Assembly (NCBI RefSeq): GCF_001279005.1
Contig: NZ_LGCN01000001.1
Coordinates: 62,001 to 126,000 of the forward strand
Reading direction: 5' to 3'
Source: Streptomyces caelestis
Lineage (GTDB): Bacteria > Actinomycetota > Actinomycetes > Streptomycetales > Streptomycetaceae
DNA: 64,000 nucleotides
In this document: piece after piece, positions 6,702-15,178 of the stretch
Position numbering within the stretch: the stretch's first letter is position 1
How the letters are laid out: each line of letters opens with the position of its first letter
Program-made: the position numbers and the translations under genes
The notes under the pieces: generated by a model
The model's input: only the letters and a program-made list of their open reading frames with translations
Told to the model about the DNA's origin: nothing
Databases searched by the model: none

Positions 6702-9422
6702 ATGACGGACGCCCTTGTACCTCCTCGACTGGAGCAGATCATAGCTACCCGTACGAGGGTTGGCTCAGTCATGCCTAAAGCAGGCGGAAGCCTACCCGAG
6801 AAGCCCAGTAACCCGGATCCAGCGCTATTGGTCCCAGGCGTCTTGTCAAGGTCTCTGCAGGTGACCGACCGACCGCGCCCGGCCCTGCAACTGGGTCGCG
6901 GCATGCGGCTCCGGCTGTTGGCAGCTGTCCGCGCCCTGCTGGCAGATGGCCGGCTCGTCGGCCGCAAGGACGTGGTGCGTCTCGGCACCCTCGTGCTGAT
7001 GGCGAAGGCCGCCCATGGCACCTGCCGCGTCGAGACCACGGCCCGGGAGCTGGGTCGTTGGCTCGGGGTGTCGGAGTCGACGGTGGACCACGAGGTGCTG
7101 GGCGTTCTGCGGGAGGTTGATGCCGTCGCTACGCGGGTCCTGCGGGGTGACGACGGCCTGCCGACGGGCGTCGAGTATCGAGTGGAGCCTCTGTGGGAGG
7201 CCCGGAGCGACGTCGGGGCACCCTTGGCGTTGTCGAAGGCCGAGTTGGCGACGCTTCTGCGGTTCGTGGAAGCGCTGTTCGCTCCCGGGTGGGGTGAGCA
7301 GTGCGCCACGCCTCCGGGTCTGCTGGTGGGGCGACGGGGGAGGGGCGCGGCGTCGGATCGCCTGGCTCTGCTTCTGCTCGCTTTGCATGCGCGGCCGGAC
7401 GGGCGGGTGCCTCTGATCGGCGGTCCGTTGGCGAAGACGGTGGCTCGTCATGGGCGGGCGGCGGTGACGCTGGCGCGGTTGCTGGGGTGCCGTGTGCCCG
7501 TCGCCGCAACGGTGCTGGGCCGCCTTGTGGCCGCGGGGGTGGTGTCAGGCGGTTCGGGTCGACTCGTGGTGCCGGCGGTGGCGGCCGCTCACGGGGCGGA
7601 GGCCCGGGTTCAGGACGCTGCTGTCCTCAAGGGTTCGGCATCACCGGATCCGGTGCCTGCCGGTGATGTGGCGGGTTGTGCGCGGTGTGCCTGTCGCGAC
7701 GACGCCGGTGACGAGCTTGTGCTGGAGGGAGATGGCTGGCGGCAGCTGTCCTGGGATGATCTGGATGGGGCCGAGGAGGCTTCCGGAACTGCACCCAGAG
7801 GTCTCGACGACGCCGAGAGCGATCTTTTCGCAGGTCAGACCGTCTTTGAGTCGTTCGAGGCGAGTTGTGCTGCTGCAGACCCTCACGCCGACCACGCTGT
7901 TGTGGCTGATGTACGTGGTGAGGGTGCTGGAGGTTTTGGGTTTTCCGGCGAAGCCGCATCGGGGTACTGCCGTCAGCCGGTACGCGCACGCGAGGGTCGG
8001 AACTCCGGGGCATCGGATGGTGGTCTCCAGGGTGACGTGCCGGTCGTCGACGGCGGGGACGGCCCGCTTCGCGGGGAGAAACCCGATCTGCCGCTCGCGG
8101 AGGGGGAGTCGGAGGTGTCGGCCGCGGCGTCGACTCTCCAAGCGTGGCGGGCTGCGTCGGGTGGGCCGCCGCCGGTGTGGGCTCAGGTGCCCAAGGGGCT
8201 GGAGCGCGTGCTGGAGCCGGTGGCCATGGTGTGGGGCCAGCTGGACCGGCTGACGACGCGCCGGTACGTCACGAAAGTGGTGCGGGCCCAACTCGGCGAG
8301 ATCTCGGGAGCGTGCGGCCCGGAGGTGGATGCCGAGCGGATCCTGCAGGAACGGCTCAAGCGCCGGTTGGCGCAGCAGGGCACGGTGCCCATCACCGACC
8401 CCGTGGGCTGGCTGGTCGGCCGTGCTCTGCCACGCCGGGCGATGTGCCCGGATCTCCGGTGCGACGACGGACGGCGGATGGACACCCGGGCCGACTGCAC
8501 CGCCTGCCAGATGCTGATTCTGGACGGACGAGCGCTGCGGGCCCGCGCCTTCACCAAAGCGACCACGACCTTGGCCGGCGGCCGGGTAGACCGTTTTGCG
8601 TTCGAGGCGGAGCTGAACGCGTGCTGGCAGCAGGAGGCCGCCCTCGCGGCAGTCCGCCGTGAGCAGGCCGCTCGAGAGCGGCACGCCCGTGAACGGGTGT
8701 GGGCCGAGCAGCGGGCCCAGTACGCGGCCCAGGAGGCCGCACGGCAGGCGCTTGCGTGCGAGGCGTGCGGGAAGCCCAACACGGCGGGAATGTGCGGGCA
8801 GTGCCGCGATGAGCGCCGTGTCCAGGAGCTGGTCGCCGAGGCCGTCGACGTAGCGGTGGCCACCTGGGGCCTGGGCAGTGAGCTCGATCGGCTGGACGTC
8901 GTGCGCAGGACCGAGCGGGACATGCGCGGAGCGGTCGACCAGGCGGTGGCGGAGCTGCTCGCCGCGGGCGGAGGCGCCCTTCCCGAGTCGGTGGCACTCG
9001 CGGCTCGGCTGGCCGCGGAACTCCAGCTGGGTGCCCTGCGGCGGCGGGCGCTGAGTAGGTTCGCCTACCAGCCGTCGGCCCAGGCCGAGTACAAGAAGGT
9101 CCTCCGCATTGAGTTGCACCGCCTGCGGCGCAACTTCGACGCCAGCGATGACGAGATTCGCGAGGCTGCGGAAGAGGCTGCGCACACGGCCCGGTTGAAC
9201 ACAGCGCATGCCCTTCTGGAGGACCGGCTGCGTACGCTGCGGTCCGCCCGGCCAGCCGCGGAGGTGGATACCGAGCCGGACTGGTACGCGCAGGCGGCCG
9301 CTCAGGTCCGTGCTCTGATCCGCCCGGCGCCACCGGAACATGCCGTGTCCGTACGGCGGCCCACGACATCCGCGGCCGCGCCGACGGTCGGCAGCGGGGA
9401 GCCGGCGGGGGTGGGGGCATGA
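6702..9422 (+). CDS. large plasmid HTH and Cys-motif protein, candidate replication/control protein
   Basis: A 906-residue protein of the kind found on large Streptomyces plasmids; I cannot name the family with certainty. Residues about 55-175 hold a winged-helix pattern (ELGRWLGVSESTVDHEVLGVL). A second HTH-like region lies near 230-300. A variable acidic linker follows (about 310-470). A Cys cluster with CPDLRCDDG and CTAC lies near 583-610 and a likely zinc ribbon (CEACGKPN, CGQC) near 687-704. The C-terminal 200 residues are helical, Ala/Arg/Glu-rich coiled coil. Start is uncertain: ATG 6702 is chosen over TTG 6672, but neither has a strong ribosome site. The stop overlaps the next start as ATGA, so the two genes are coupled. 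Replication initiation is an inference from context only. Confidence 0.6.
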   Translation: MTDALVPPRLEQIIATRTRVGSVMPKAGGSLPEKPSNPDPALLVPGVLSRSLQVTDRPRPALQLGRGMRLRLLAAVRALLADGRLVGRKDVVRLGTLVLMAKAAHGTCRVETTARELGRWLGVSESTVDHEVLGVLREVDAVATRVLRGDDGLPTGVEYRVEPLWEARSDVGAPLALSKAELATLLRFVEALFAPGWGEQCATPPGLLVGRRGRGAASDRLALLLLALHARPDGRVPLIGGPLAKTVARHGRAAVTLARLLGCRVPVAATVLGRLVAAGVVSGGSGRLVVPAVAAAHGAEARVQDAAVLKGSASPDPVPAGDVAGCARCACRDDAGDELVLEGDGWRQLSWDDLDGAEEASGTAPRGLDDAESDLFAGQTVFESFEASCAAADPHADHAVVADVRGEGAGGFGFSGEAASGYCRQPVRAREGRNSGASDGGLQGDVPVVDGGDGPLRGEKPDLPLAEGESEVSAAASTLQAWRAASGGPPPVWAQVPKGLERVLEPVAMVWGQLDRLTTRRYVTKVVRAQLGEISGACGPEVDAERILQERLKRRLAQQGTVPITDPVGWLVGRALPRRAMCPDLRCDDGRRMDTRADCTACQMLILDGRALRARAFTKATTTLAGGRVDRFAFEAELNACWQQEAALAAVRREQAARERHARERVWAEQRAQYAAQEAARQALACEACGKPNTAGMCGQCRDERRVQELVAEAVDVAVATWGLGSELDRLDVVRRTERDMRGAVDQAVAELLAAGGGALPESVALAARLAAELQLGALRRRALSRFAYQPSAQAEYKKVLRIELHRLRRNFDASDDEIREAAEEAAHTARLNTAHALLEDRLRTLRSARPAAEVDTEPDWYAQAAAQVRALIRPAPPEHAVSVRRPTTSAAAPTVGSGEPAGVGA

Positions 9423-10759
9423 ATCGTCCCGTACGCGTCCTCGCGCAGCGGCCCGCTCGGCGGCCGTCGTTGACCGAGTGGGTGGAAGGGCTGCCGGGCC
9501 TTTCGGGGCGGGCGCGCCGGCTGCTGCTGGAAGGCGACACCGAACGCCGGTACGCGGGCAGGACGTCAGCCGATTCCGGCTACCGGCTGACGATGGCCCT
9601 GGCAGTCGCGGTCTCCCAGCCCGGCCGGGAGTGGACCTTCGCGCAGTGGTGGGAGGCCCTGGTGCTGCGCCCAACCGCCGGCGGCGCCTGGGCGAGATCG
9701 CTGCGTTCACGCAAGGGCGAGCAGTACGCCGAGGGCAAGCTCGCCGGGATGCTCGACAAGGCGCGCGCGTTCGTGGGCACATCGGGCGCGATCGTGTGCC
9801 GGGCCGATGCCATGGTGGCGATCGCCCGCGTGCGGGCCGCCGTGGAAGCTGTCGTGTGGCCGGGGCCCGGCGGCGGCACCGACCTCAAGAACCTCACCGC
9901 GCGGCTGCAGCTGGCCGAACAGGCCGGCGGTCTCGAGCACGAGGTGTCAGTACGGCAGCTGGCCGAGCTGATGGGCTGCGCCCGCTCGACCGTGGAAGCC
10001 AGCAATACCCGCCTTCGCGCCGCCGGGTGGCTGTCCCTGGTCACGGTCGGCACCGGTGAGCGCAGCTCGACCTGGTCCCTGCGGATCCCACAAGAGGCCG
10101 AGGCATCCTGTGCGCGCCCGGGACACCGTCCAGCTCCGGGGGAGAGGGGGGCAGAGGGTGTCCCGGACGCGCACACGGACCGGGAGGTGAGCACCCGCGC
10201 CCTGGGCACCGTGATGGGTACGGACGCCTGCCACCACTACGCCCACGGCACGTCCGGAGCCCGGATCCTCGCCGCCCTCCACCCGCTCGACGGCCTCGAC
10301 ATCGCGCACCTGGCCGCGGTGATTGGCCTGCACCGCACCACGGTCCGCCGCCGCGTGGACAAGCTCGTCGAAGACGGCCTGGCCGAGGAAGCCGACGGCC
10401 TGGTCTACCTGCCCCGCCACCTGGCCGGCGACGAAGGCCTTCGCCCCGACCCCGACCAGCTTCGGCAAGTCGCTCTCGACCGCGGCACCGCGGGCCTGGG
10501 GGAGCGGCGCCGGAAACGGCACAGCGACCAGCGGCGCTACTACCGGGAATGGCTCACCGCACGCGCACAGCGCGCCGCCAAGCGTCGCCAGCCCGGCCGG
10601 GCGCGGCTGCGGCTGGTGCCCGAGGGCGTGGTCGACCAGAACACGGGAGAGCTCCGCGACCCGGCGTGGCAGGGGTGGATCGTCGACGATCCGTACCGGC
10701 CGACCTGGCCCACGCCACCCTGGCCCGGTGACGCATCGCCCGAGGCGGTGTGCGGATGA
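9419..10759 (+). CDS. double winged-helix DNA-binding protein, candidate plasmid replication/control
   Basis: 446 residues, coupled by ATGA to the preceding gene. Two DNA-binding segments are visible: SVRQLAELMGCARSTVEAS (about residues 178-196) and LAAVIGLHRTTVRRRVDKL (about 300-318), each followed by a wing-like strand pair. A basic stretch, RRRKRHSDQRRYYREW, lies near 362-377. The tail is Pro/Trp-rich. Two winged helices in one chain are a common plan for plasmid Rep proteins that grip iterons, and for regulators of the MarR or GntR kind. No catalytic or ATPase motif is visible. With its partner it may start replication or control copy number; this is inference. Confidence 0.6.
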   Translation: MNRPVRVLAQRPARRPSLTEWVEGLPGLSGRARRLLLEGDTERRYAGRTSADSGYRLTMALAVAVSQPGREWTFAQWWEALVLRPTAGGAWARSLRSRKGEQYAEGKLAGMLDKARAFVGTSGAIVCRADAMVAIARVRAAVEAVVWPGPGGGTDLKNLTARLQLAEQAGGLEHEVSVRQLAELMGCARSTVEASNTRLRAAGWLSLVTVGTGERSSTWSLRIPQEAEASCARPGHRPAPGERGAEGVPDAHTDREVSTRALGTVMGTDACHHYAHGTSGARILAALHPLDGLDIAHLAAVIGLHRTTVRRRVDKLVEDGLAEEADGLVYLPRHLAGDEGLRPDPDQLRQVALDRGTAGLGERRRKRHSDQRRYYREWLTARAQRAAKRRQPGRARLRLVPEGVVDQNTGELRDPAWQGWIVDDPYRPTWPTPPWPGDASPEAVCG

Positions 10760-10903
10760 CTCCGCCTCCACGACTCCGCACACGGTCCAGCACCGGCCGC
10801 TCGCCGGCGGGCGGGGGGTTCTTCCCTCTGGGCGATCATCCGGCCCGTGCACGAACTCGGACATCGGCGCCCAGCAGACGCTCGGGGAGATCAAGATGCC
10901 AGG

Positions 10904-11284
10904 TCAGCCGCTCAGGCCCCAGTCGCGGACGGCTTGGGCGAGTCGCGCCTTGGTCATGCCAGTGGCCTTCTGGAGCTCCTGGAGACGTTGCTGCAGCGGG
11001 ATATGGGAGACGGGGCGCGAGGCCGGCGAAGTTCCGTCCCGGTCGGCATCCGCGGGCATGCCCGCCGGCGATGTCGTTGCCGTGGTGTCGGTCTGGGCGA
11101 GGGCGTGAAGAAGGGAGTGGGCACGCTGGGCAGTTGCGGCAGCGAGCCCGACAAGGGTCTGGATGTCGAACCCGCCAAGGACGGGGAGCACCGGTGTGGC
11201 CGGCTGCTCGGGAGGCGGCCACACCGGCGGAAGGACGGGGCGGGCAGCGTGTTCCCATTCCAACGCCCGCAAGCTCCACCCCAC
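10904..11284 (-). CDS. small protein with C-terminal HTH-like segment
   Basis: Up to 126 residues on the minus strand. The body is Ala/Thr/Pro-rich and the end, LQELQKATGMTKARLAQAVRD, resembles the start of a lambda-repressor-like HTH that then stops early. Codon use in the last 90 codons is clearly coding. The first codons lie antisense to a decayed UDP-glucose dehydrogenase fragment (11262-11491), so the true start is probably one of the later GTG codons, or the gene is itself a broken remnant whose 5' end was replaced. Function unknown. Confidence 0.45.
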   Translation of the reverse strand: MGWSLRALEWEHAARPVLPPVWPPPEQPATPVLPVLGGFDIQTLVGLAAATAQRAHSLLHALAQTDTTATTSPAGMPADADRDGTSPASRPVSHIPLQQRLQELQKATGMTKARLAQAVRDWGLSG

Positions 11285-11491
11285 CCTCGACTACGCCGAC
11301 GACCCGATCGCCGCCGCGCAGGACGCCGACCTGCTGCTGCACCTCACCGAGTGGCCCACTACCGGCACATCGACCCCGCCCGGCTCGCCTCCCGCGTCGC
11401 GAAGGCGAAGGTGATCGACGCCCGCGGCACCCTCAACGCCGACGACTGGCTCGGCGCCGGATGGATCTACCGGACCCCCGGTCGGCCCTGA
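11262..11491 (+). pseudogene. C-terminal fragment of UDP-glucose 6-dehydrogenase, frameshifted
   Basis: Read in two + frames this stretch gives the hallmark C-terminus of UDP-glucose/GDP-mannose dehydrogenases: NARKLHPTLDYADDPIAAA then ADLLLHLTEWP, and after a one-base loss near 11354 YRHIDPARLASRVAKAK, VIDARGTLNADDW, GAGWIYRTPGRP, ending at the TGA at 11491. The catalytic and NAD-binding parts are absent and nothing upstream matches. It is therefore a dead 3' end left by a past insertion or deletion; its stop overlaps the end of the nuclease gene on the other strand. Confidence 0.75.
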
Positions 11492-12348
11492 CGGCCCAAG
11501 GCAGACACGGCAGCGGCGGCCCGAGTCTGCCCGGGCCGCCGGCGGCGTTGGCCCGGCAGCCGCCGGGCGGGCTTGCCCCCTTCCAGCACCGTCCACAGCG
11601 GCCGGCCCTCGGCGGCCCACAGCTCCAGCCGGCCCCGGTCGATCAAATGAACGCCGTACGTCTCGCTCCGCTCCACCGCCGACAGGGTGAACCGGCCGTT
11701 GGTGACGATGAGCGCGAACCGGGCCCTGTGGACCGTTCTCGCGGTACCAGCGAGCCGCTGCAGGACCTCCACCCCGATGGCCTTGCCCTCCCAGCCGTCC
11801 CGCTTGTGCTTGCACTGAACGACCCAGATCCGTTCATCTGCATCGACACCGCGGACGTCGCAGACGTCATCGTGCGCTCCGCCGACCCGCTCGGCTTCGA
11901 AGCCGTCGCGGCGCATCAGATCCCGCACCGCGAACTCGAACTCGCGGTGATGCAGAGCGTCGATCACCTCCAGCGGCACCCTCACCCCCCGGGCCCGCCG
12001 CTCCTCCCACCGGCGGCGCTGGTCGCCGGCCAGAGCCCAGACGGCCAGCAGCATGCACACCACCTGCGGCACGACGGCATAAATCCCCCAGTGCTCGTTC
12101 AGCCAGGCTCCCAGCCAGATCCCGAACCCGACCACCGCCGCGAGGGCGACCACTGCCGCGCCGATCAGCACGCCACCACGCAGCTCCGCCCACCGTTCCG
12201 GCCCGGCAGGATCGCGGCCCGGATCCGGGGAGTGCAGCAGGAGGTCAGGGCCCGGCCCTCCGTCCGGGACCGCGGTGCGCTGGGTTAAGCCGGCGGGCGC
12301 ATCGCCGTCTTCCGGACGTTCGCCGCCATGCGTTTCGTGCTCAACCAT
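11467..12348 (-). CDS. membrane-anchored Mrr-type restriction endonuclease-like protein
   Basis: 293 residues. An acidic N-terminus (1-55) precedes two membrane helices (about 58-82 and 90-108). A cytoplasmic PD-(D/E)xK nuclease domain of the Mrr_cat kind covers about 125-250, with ALHHREFEFAVRDLMRRDGF, a DVRGVDAD acidic strand and the QCKHK active-site strand. The tail is basic and Pro/Arg-rich. The canonical GDxGxD pattern is changed to HDDVCD, so metal binding may be altered. It is paralogous to the protein at 16596-17363 (same helix pair, same ALHHR(E/Q)FE(F/E)AVRDLMRRDG). Family members cut modified DNA; the target here is unknown. Confidence 0.75.
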   Translation of the reverse strand: MVEHETHGGERPEDGDAPAGLTQRTAVPDGGPGPDLLLHSPDPGRDPAGPERWAELRGGVLIGAAVVALAAVVGFGIWLGAWLNEHWGIYAVVPQVVCMLLAVWALAGDQRRRWEERRARGVRVPLEVIDALHHREFEFAVRDLMRRDGFEAERVGGAHDDVCDVRGVDADERIWVVQCKHKRDGWEGKAIGVEVLQRLAGTARTVHRARFALIVTNGRFTLSAVERSETYGVHLIDRGRLELWAAEGRPLWTVLEGGKPARRLPGQRRRRPGQTRAAAAVSALGRQGRPGVR

Positions 12349-12533
12349 CGGTGCTCCTTCGCGAGTTCACATCACAGGCAGGCACCAACACCACCACAGG
12401 GCACCGACATCCCGTGTCGGCCTCGGCCCACCGGCCGGGCGACGCCGACCGAGAGCACCCCCCTCTTCCCGGTGGGCCTGGCGACCGTGCACGACCCCTG
12501 CCGTGACCGGAGGAACTCGAGGTGGCGAAACCG

Positions 12534-12748
12534 TCAGGATTCGGGACGGTGCCGGACGCCACCGCGCGAGCGGAACGTGGTCCCGGCGTCTTCGAGCAGG
12601 CGGTGCACGCCGCCGTACGAGCGGCTTGTCTCCTCGGCCTGGGGCCCGGATGCTGGCCCCGGCCTCATACTTCTTCTTCAGTTCGGCGGCGAGCTTCTCC
12701 CGGTCCGCCCCCGGGCGCGGACCGGCGGGCCAGCGTCTTCTTGGACAT
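12534..12748 (-). pseudogene. decayed small HTH protein with two frameshifts
   Basis: On the minus strand the gene begins at ATG 12748 (MSKKTLARRSAPG). It shifts frame in a C/G run near 12710 into REKLAAELKKKYEAGASIRA, then shifts again near 12650 into QAEETSRSYGGVHRLLEDAG and TTFRSRGG, stopping at 12534-12536. Joined, these pieces match the widespread small actinobacterial HTH proteins with the EAGASIRALAEETGRSYG-type core. Both shifts fall in G/C runs, so sequencing error is possible, but as written it cannot make the protein. The rest of 12349-12954 shows nothing else convincing. Confidence 0.7.
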
Positions 12749-12954
12749 GAGCGAATTCCTCCCTGAAAGGGCGGGCGATGCCCCCCCGTGATCGCGTGGG
12801 GCGAAGACGTCGGCCACCGGTTCGGCGAAGGCACCCGCCCCTGGCCGTCTCGATCCTGGGCGGCGGAAGGGAGTTCGAAAGGACGGAGGAGCACAAACAG
12901 TGCCATTCCGGCCAAGGGTGGCGACCCGGAGCGGGGTTGCGTCACGATGCTCCG

Positions 12955-13275
12955 ATGAACGAAGAACCGCTGGAGGAGTGGGCACAGCGACGCGAGGAGC
13001 GCCGGGCCGCCGCGACGGGGAAGCGACGAGCGGTGCCGCTCACCGAGGGCCCACATCGAGCGGCGCACGTCGAGCCGGACGTCCCACGGGTCATTCAGGA
13101 GTGGAACGGAACCGAGTGGGAGACGATCGGCGTCGCCGAGGACCTGGACGCCGCGAAGGCCCTGCTGTATCCCCTGCAGCCGGTGAAGGACAAGCCCGCT
13201 GAGTGGGATCGCCCTGCGCTCGGCCCCGGGAAGGGGCGGCACCGCCGTACGGCTCCGACAGAGGAAGGCCGCTGA
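12955..13275 (+). CDS. small basic hypothetical protein, 106 aa
   Basis: Unrecognised. The sequence is charged: N-terminal EEWAQRREERRAA, a central strand pair around VIQEWNGTEWETIGVAEDLDAAKALLYPL (about residues 44-72), and a basic tail (GKGRHRRTAP). The WNG-x-EWETIGVAEDLDAAK part looks like a small beta-alpha unit. No good ribosome site precedes ATG 12955, so it may be leaderless. It stands alone, 96 nt before the next gene. Confidence 0.5.
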   Translation: MNEEPLEEWAQRREERRAAATGKRRAVPLTEGPHRAAHVEPDVPRVIQEWNGTEWETIGVAEDLDAAKALLYPLQPVKDKPAEWDRPALGPGKGRHRRTAPTEEGR

Positions 13276-13370
13276 GAGCCCGCCCTGAAGCGACGCCTCC
13301 ACGGCGCTCGACGCCCGGGCGCACCCCGCCTCCTCCTCACCCAGCCACCCGCCCCCCATGAAGGAGACGC

Positions 13371-13646
13371 ATGGCCATCGTCCCGCCTCAGATTAAGGTC
13401 GACGCCCGCAGCACCCAGACCGTGTCCATCACCGGCGACGACGTCGCCGCCCTGCTCACGGCCGACGGCCGGCGGATCGCCGAGCACGAAGGGGTGTCCG
13501 TGACGTCGGTCAACCTTGTCCCCTTCTACCTGTGCCCCGACGAATGCGAACCGGCCCCCGACCAGCCCGGTGTCCGCCTCGACCTCACCGTCGACGTCTC
13601 CGGCAGCCACCTCTCACAGCCGCATCCCGGATCACAGGCGTCCTGA
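13371..13646 (+). CDS. hypothetical protein, 91 aa
   Basis: Unrecognised small protein predicted to be mostly beta strand (IKVDARSTQTVSITGDDVAA, then SVTSVNLVPFYL and VRLDLTVDVSG). It contains CPDEC near residue 55. AAGGAGACGC lies right before the ATG, a strong ribosome site. It ends 13 nt before the CoiA-like gene, which has its own AGGAGG, so the two are probably one transcript. Confidence 0.6.
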   Translation: MAIVPPQIKVDARSTQTVSITGDDVAALLTADGRRIAEHEGVSVTSVNLVPFYLCPDECEPAPDQPGVRLDLTVDVSGSHLSQPHPGSQAS

Positions 13647-13659
13647 CCAGGAGGAAACC

Positions 13660-14952
13660 GTGGGCTTCACCGCGCAACACGACGGGCGCGGCCGACTGGA
13701 TGCCACCCAGCCCGACCTCGGCTGCGGCTGGGCATGGGAGGCGATCCACCGCGCCCGCCCCCGCGTTGCGATGGTCTGTCCGGAGTGCGCGTACCCGATG
13801 CACGCGAAGGTTTCCCGGCACGGGCTGCGGTTCTTCGCCCACGACCCTGGCGCGCCCACCTGCGCGCTGGCCAGGGAGTCCATGGAGCACCATCTGCTGA
13901 AGCTGGAGTTGGCCACCGCCGTGCGCGCGGCCGGGTACCACGCCGAGCTTGAGGTCCGCGGGCCCGACGGTGACTGGCGAGCCGACGTTATGGCGTCCTC
14001 GCCGGACGGCAGCCTGCGGATGGCGTGGGAGGCGCAGCTGTCCCCGATCACCGTGGACGAGATCAGCGAGCGTACGGCGCGGTTCGCGAAGGACGGTGTA
14101 CGGGTGTGCTGGGTCACGACGAAGCTGCGGCCCTGGGTCGGCGAAGTGCCCTCCATCCACGTCCGGCCGCCGAGCGACGACGAGCCGAACTGGACGGTCG
14201 CCGGCGGGCTGGCCCGCTTCACCGTCGATAGGTGTGAAGAGCACTTGCTGTGCCGCTCCATCGGCCATGGCGAGTGGCACGAGACGACAGCCGACCTGCG
14301 GGACTTCACCGCCTGGGCGCTGGCCGGCCGCGCCGTCCCTCACCGAATGCCGAGCTGGCTGCACACCGAGCAGCACGCCTGGACCGGCGTCTGGACCGCA
14401 CGGCAGTACATCACCGCCGCCGCGGCCTACCAGCAATCCCACGACCGCGCCGTCGCCGCGTTCGAAGAACAGCAGCGGGTGCGAGAGGACGAGCAGCGCC
14501 GCCGGAAAGCGGAGTACCGAGCAAGGCGGGCCCGCCCGGCCGCCGCCCCGCCCACGCCCCCATCCGGGCCTGCGGACCGACAACCGACCGTGCCGCAGCA
14601 GGCCAGCCCTACCGCTGCGCGCCCCGAGCCGGTGTGGCAGGTCAACCTCCCCAGCCGGGAACGCGAACACCTCCACGCCGCCGCCCTGGCCGAGGCCCGC
14701 CTCCTGCTCGGCGTCAACGCCGAACTGCGCTACCGCGACGGCGGCCGCCGCTGGGCCCTGGGCACACCCCTGTACGCGGGCGACCGCCCCTACGCCGTCC
14801 TGCGACCCCGGCCCCAGTTCGTCGACTGGGACCAGCTCAGAGGACTGCTCATCTTCGTCCGCAACCTCGACGAGCTGCGCATCCTCGGCCGCACCGCACC
14901 CAACGGCACCCGCATCATCATCCTTCCCGAGCAAGAGCCCCGCACCCAGTGA
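13660..14952 (+). CDS. CoiA-like nuclease with zinc ribbon
   Basis: 430 residues from GTG 13660, which has AGGAGG at 13649-13654. The N-terminal domain has a ribbon-like VCPECAYPMHAKVSRHGLRF (about 36-55). It is followed by the nuclease core of the competence-protein CoiA family: helix MEHHLLKLELATAVRAAGY, ELEV-x(7)-WRADVMA and WEAQLSPIT (about 78-130), the E...D...QxQ-like pattern of PD-(D/E)xK folds. A helical, Arg/Pro-rich linker (about 265-320) leads to a C-terminal domain (330-430) of unknown type. In Bacillus CoiA is tied to transformation and recombination; in actinomycetes the family is common on plasmids without competence genes, so a role in DNA processing or defence is more likely. 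Confidence 0.7.
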   Translation: MGFTAQHDGRGRLDATQPDLGCGWAWEAIHRARPRVAMVCPECAYPMHAKVSRHGLRFFAHDPGAPTCALARESMEHHLLKLELATAVRAAGYHAELEVRGPDGDWRADVMASSPDGSLRMAWEAQLSPITVDEISERTARFAKDGVRVCWVTTKLRPWVGEVPSIHVRPPSDDEPNWTVAGGLARFTVDRCEEHLLCRSIGHGEWHETTADLRDFTAWALAGRAVPHRMPSWLHTEQHAWTGVWTARQYITAAAAYQQSHDRAVAAFEEQQRVREDEQRRRKAEYRARRARPAAAPPTPPSGPADRQPTVPQQASPTAARPEPVWQVNLPSREREHLHAAALAEARLLLGVNAELRYRDGGRRWALGTPLYAGDRPYAVLRPRPQFVDWDQLRGLLIFVRNLDELRILGRTAPNGTRIIILPEQEPRTQ

Positions 14953-15178
14953 GGAAGCTGCCGTCAGCTGCCGGCGGACGCTTGTGGGTGGCCCGGTGCT
15001 TTCTCACCTCCGCGCTGCCAGGCCCCCCCCGCTGGCCGGACAGTCCTCCACCACGCCGCGCGTTTCCCGCACACCCGACGGCCCTGGAGTAGCTCCACAC
15101 TGGACCTCCACGCCCGGTACCGTTTGAGAGGCAGGCCCGGGTTCAATCCGAACATGGCGTATATCGACGGGAGTTCAG

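Noticed and set aside
10750..12288. 512-codon + strand frame across the accessory region
   Set aside because: Opposite strand to the HTH-like gene and the Mrr-type nuclease, which have recognisable domains; the + frame itself has no start signal and no family likeness, apart from the separate UDP-glucose dehydrogenase relic in other frames.
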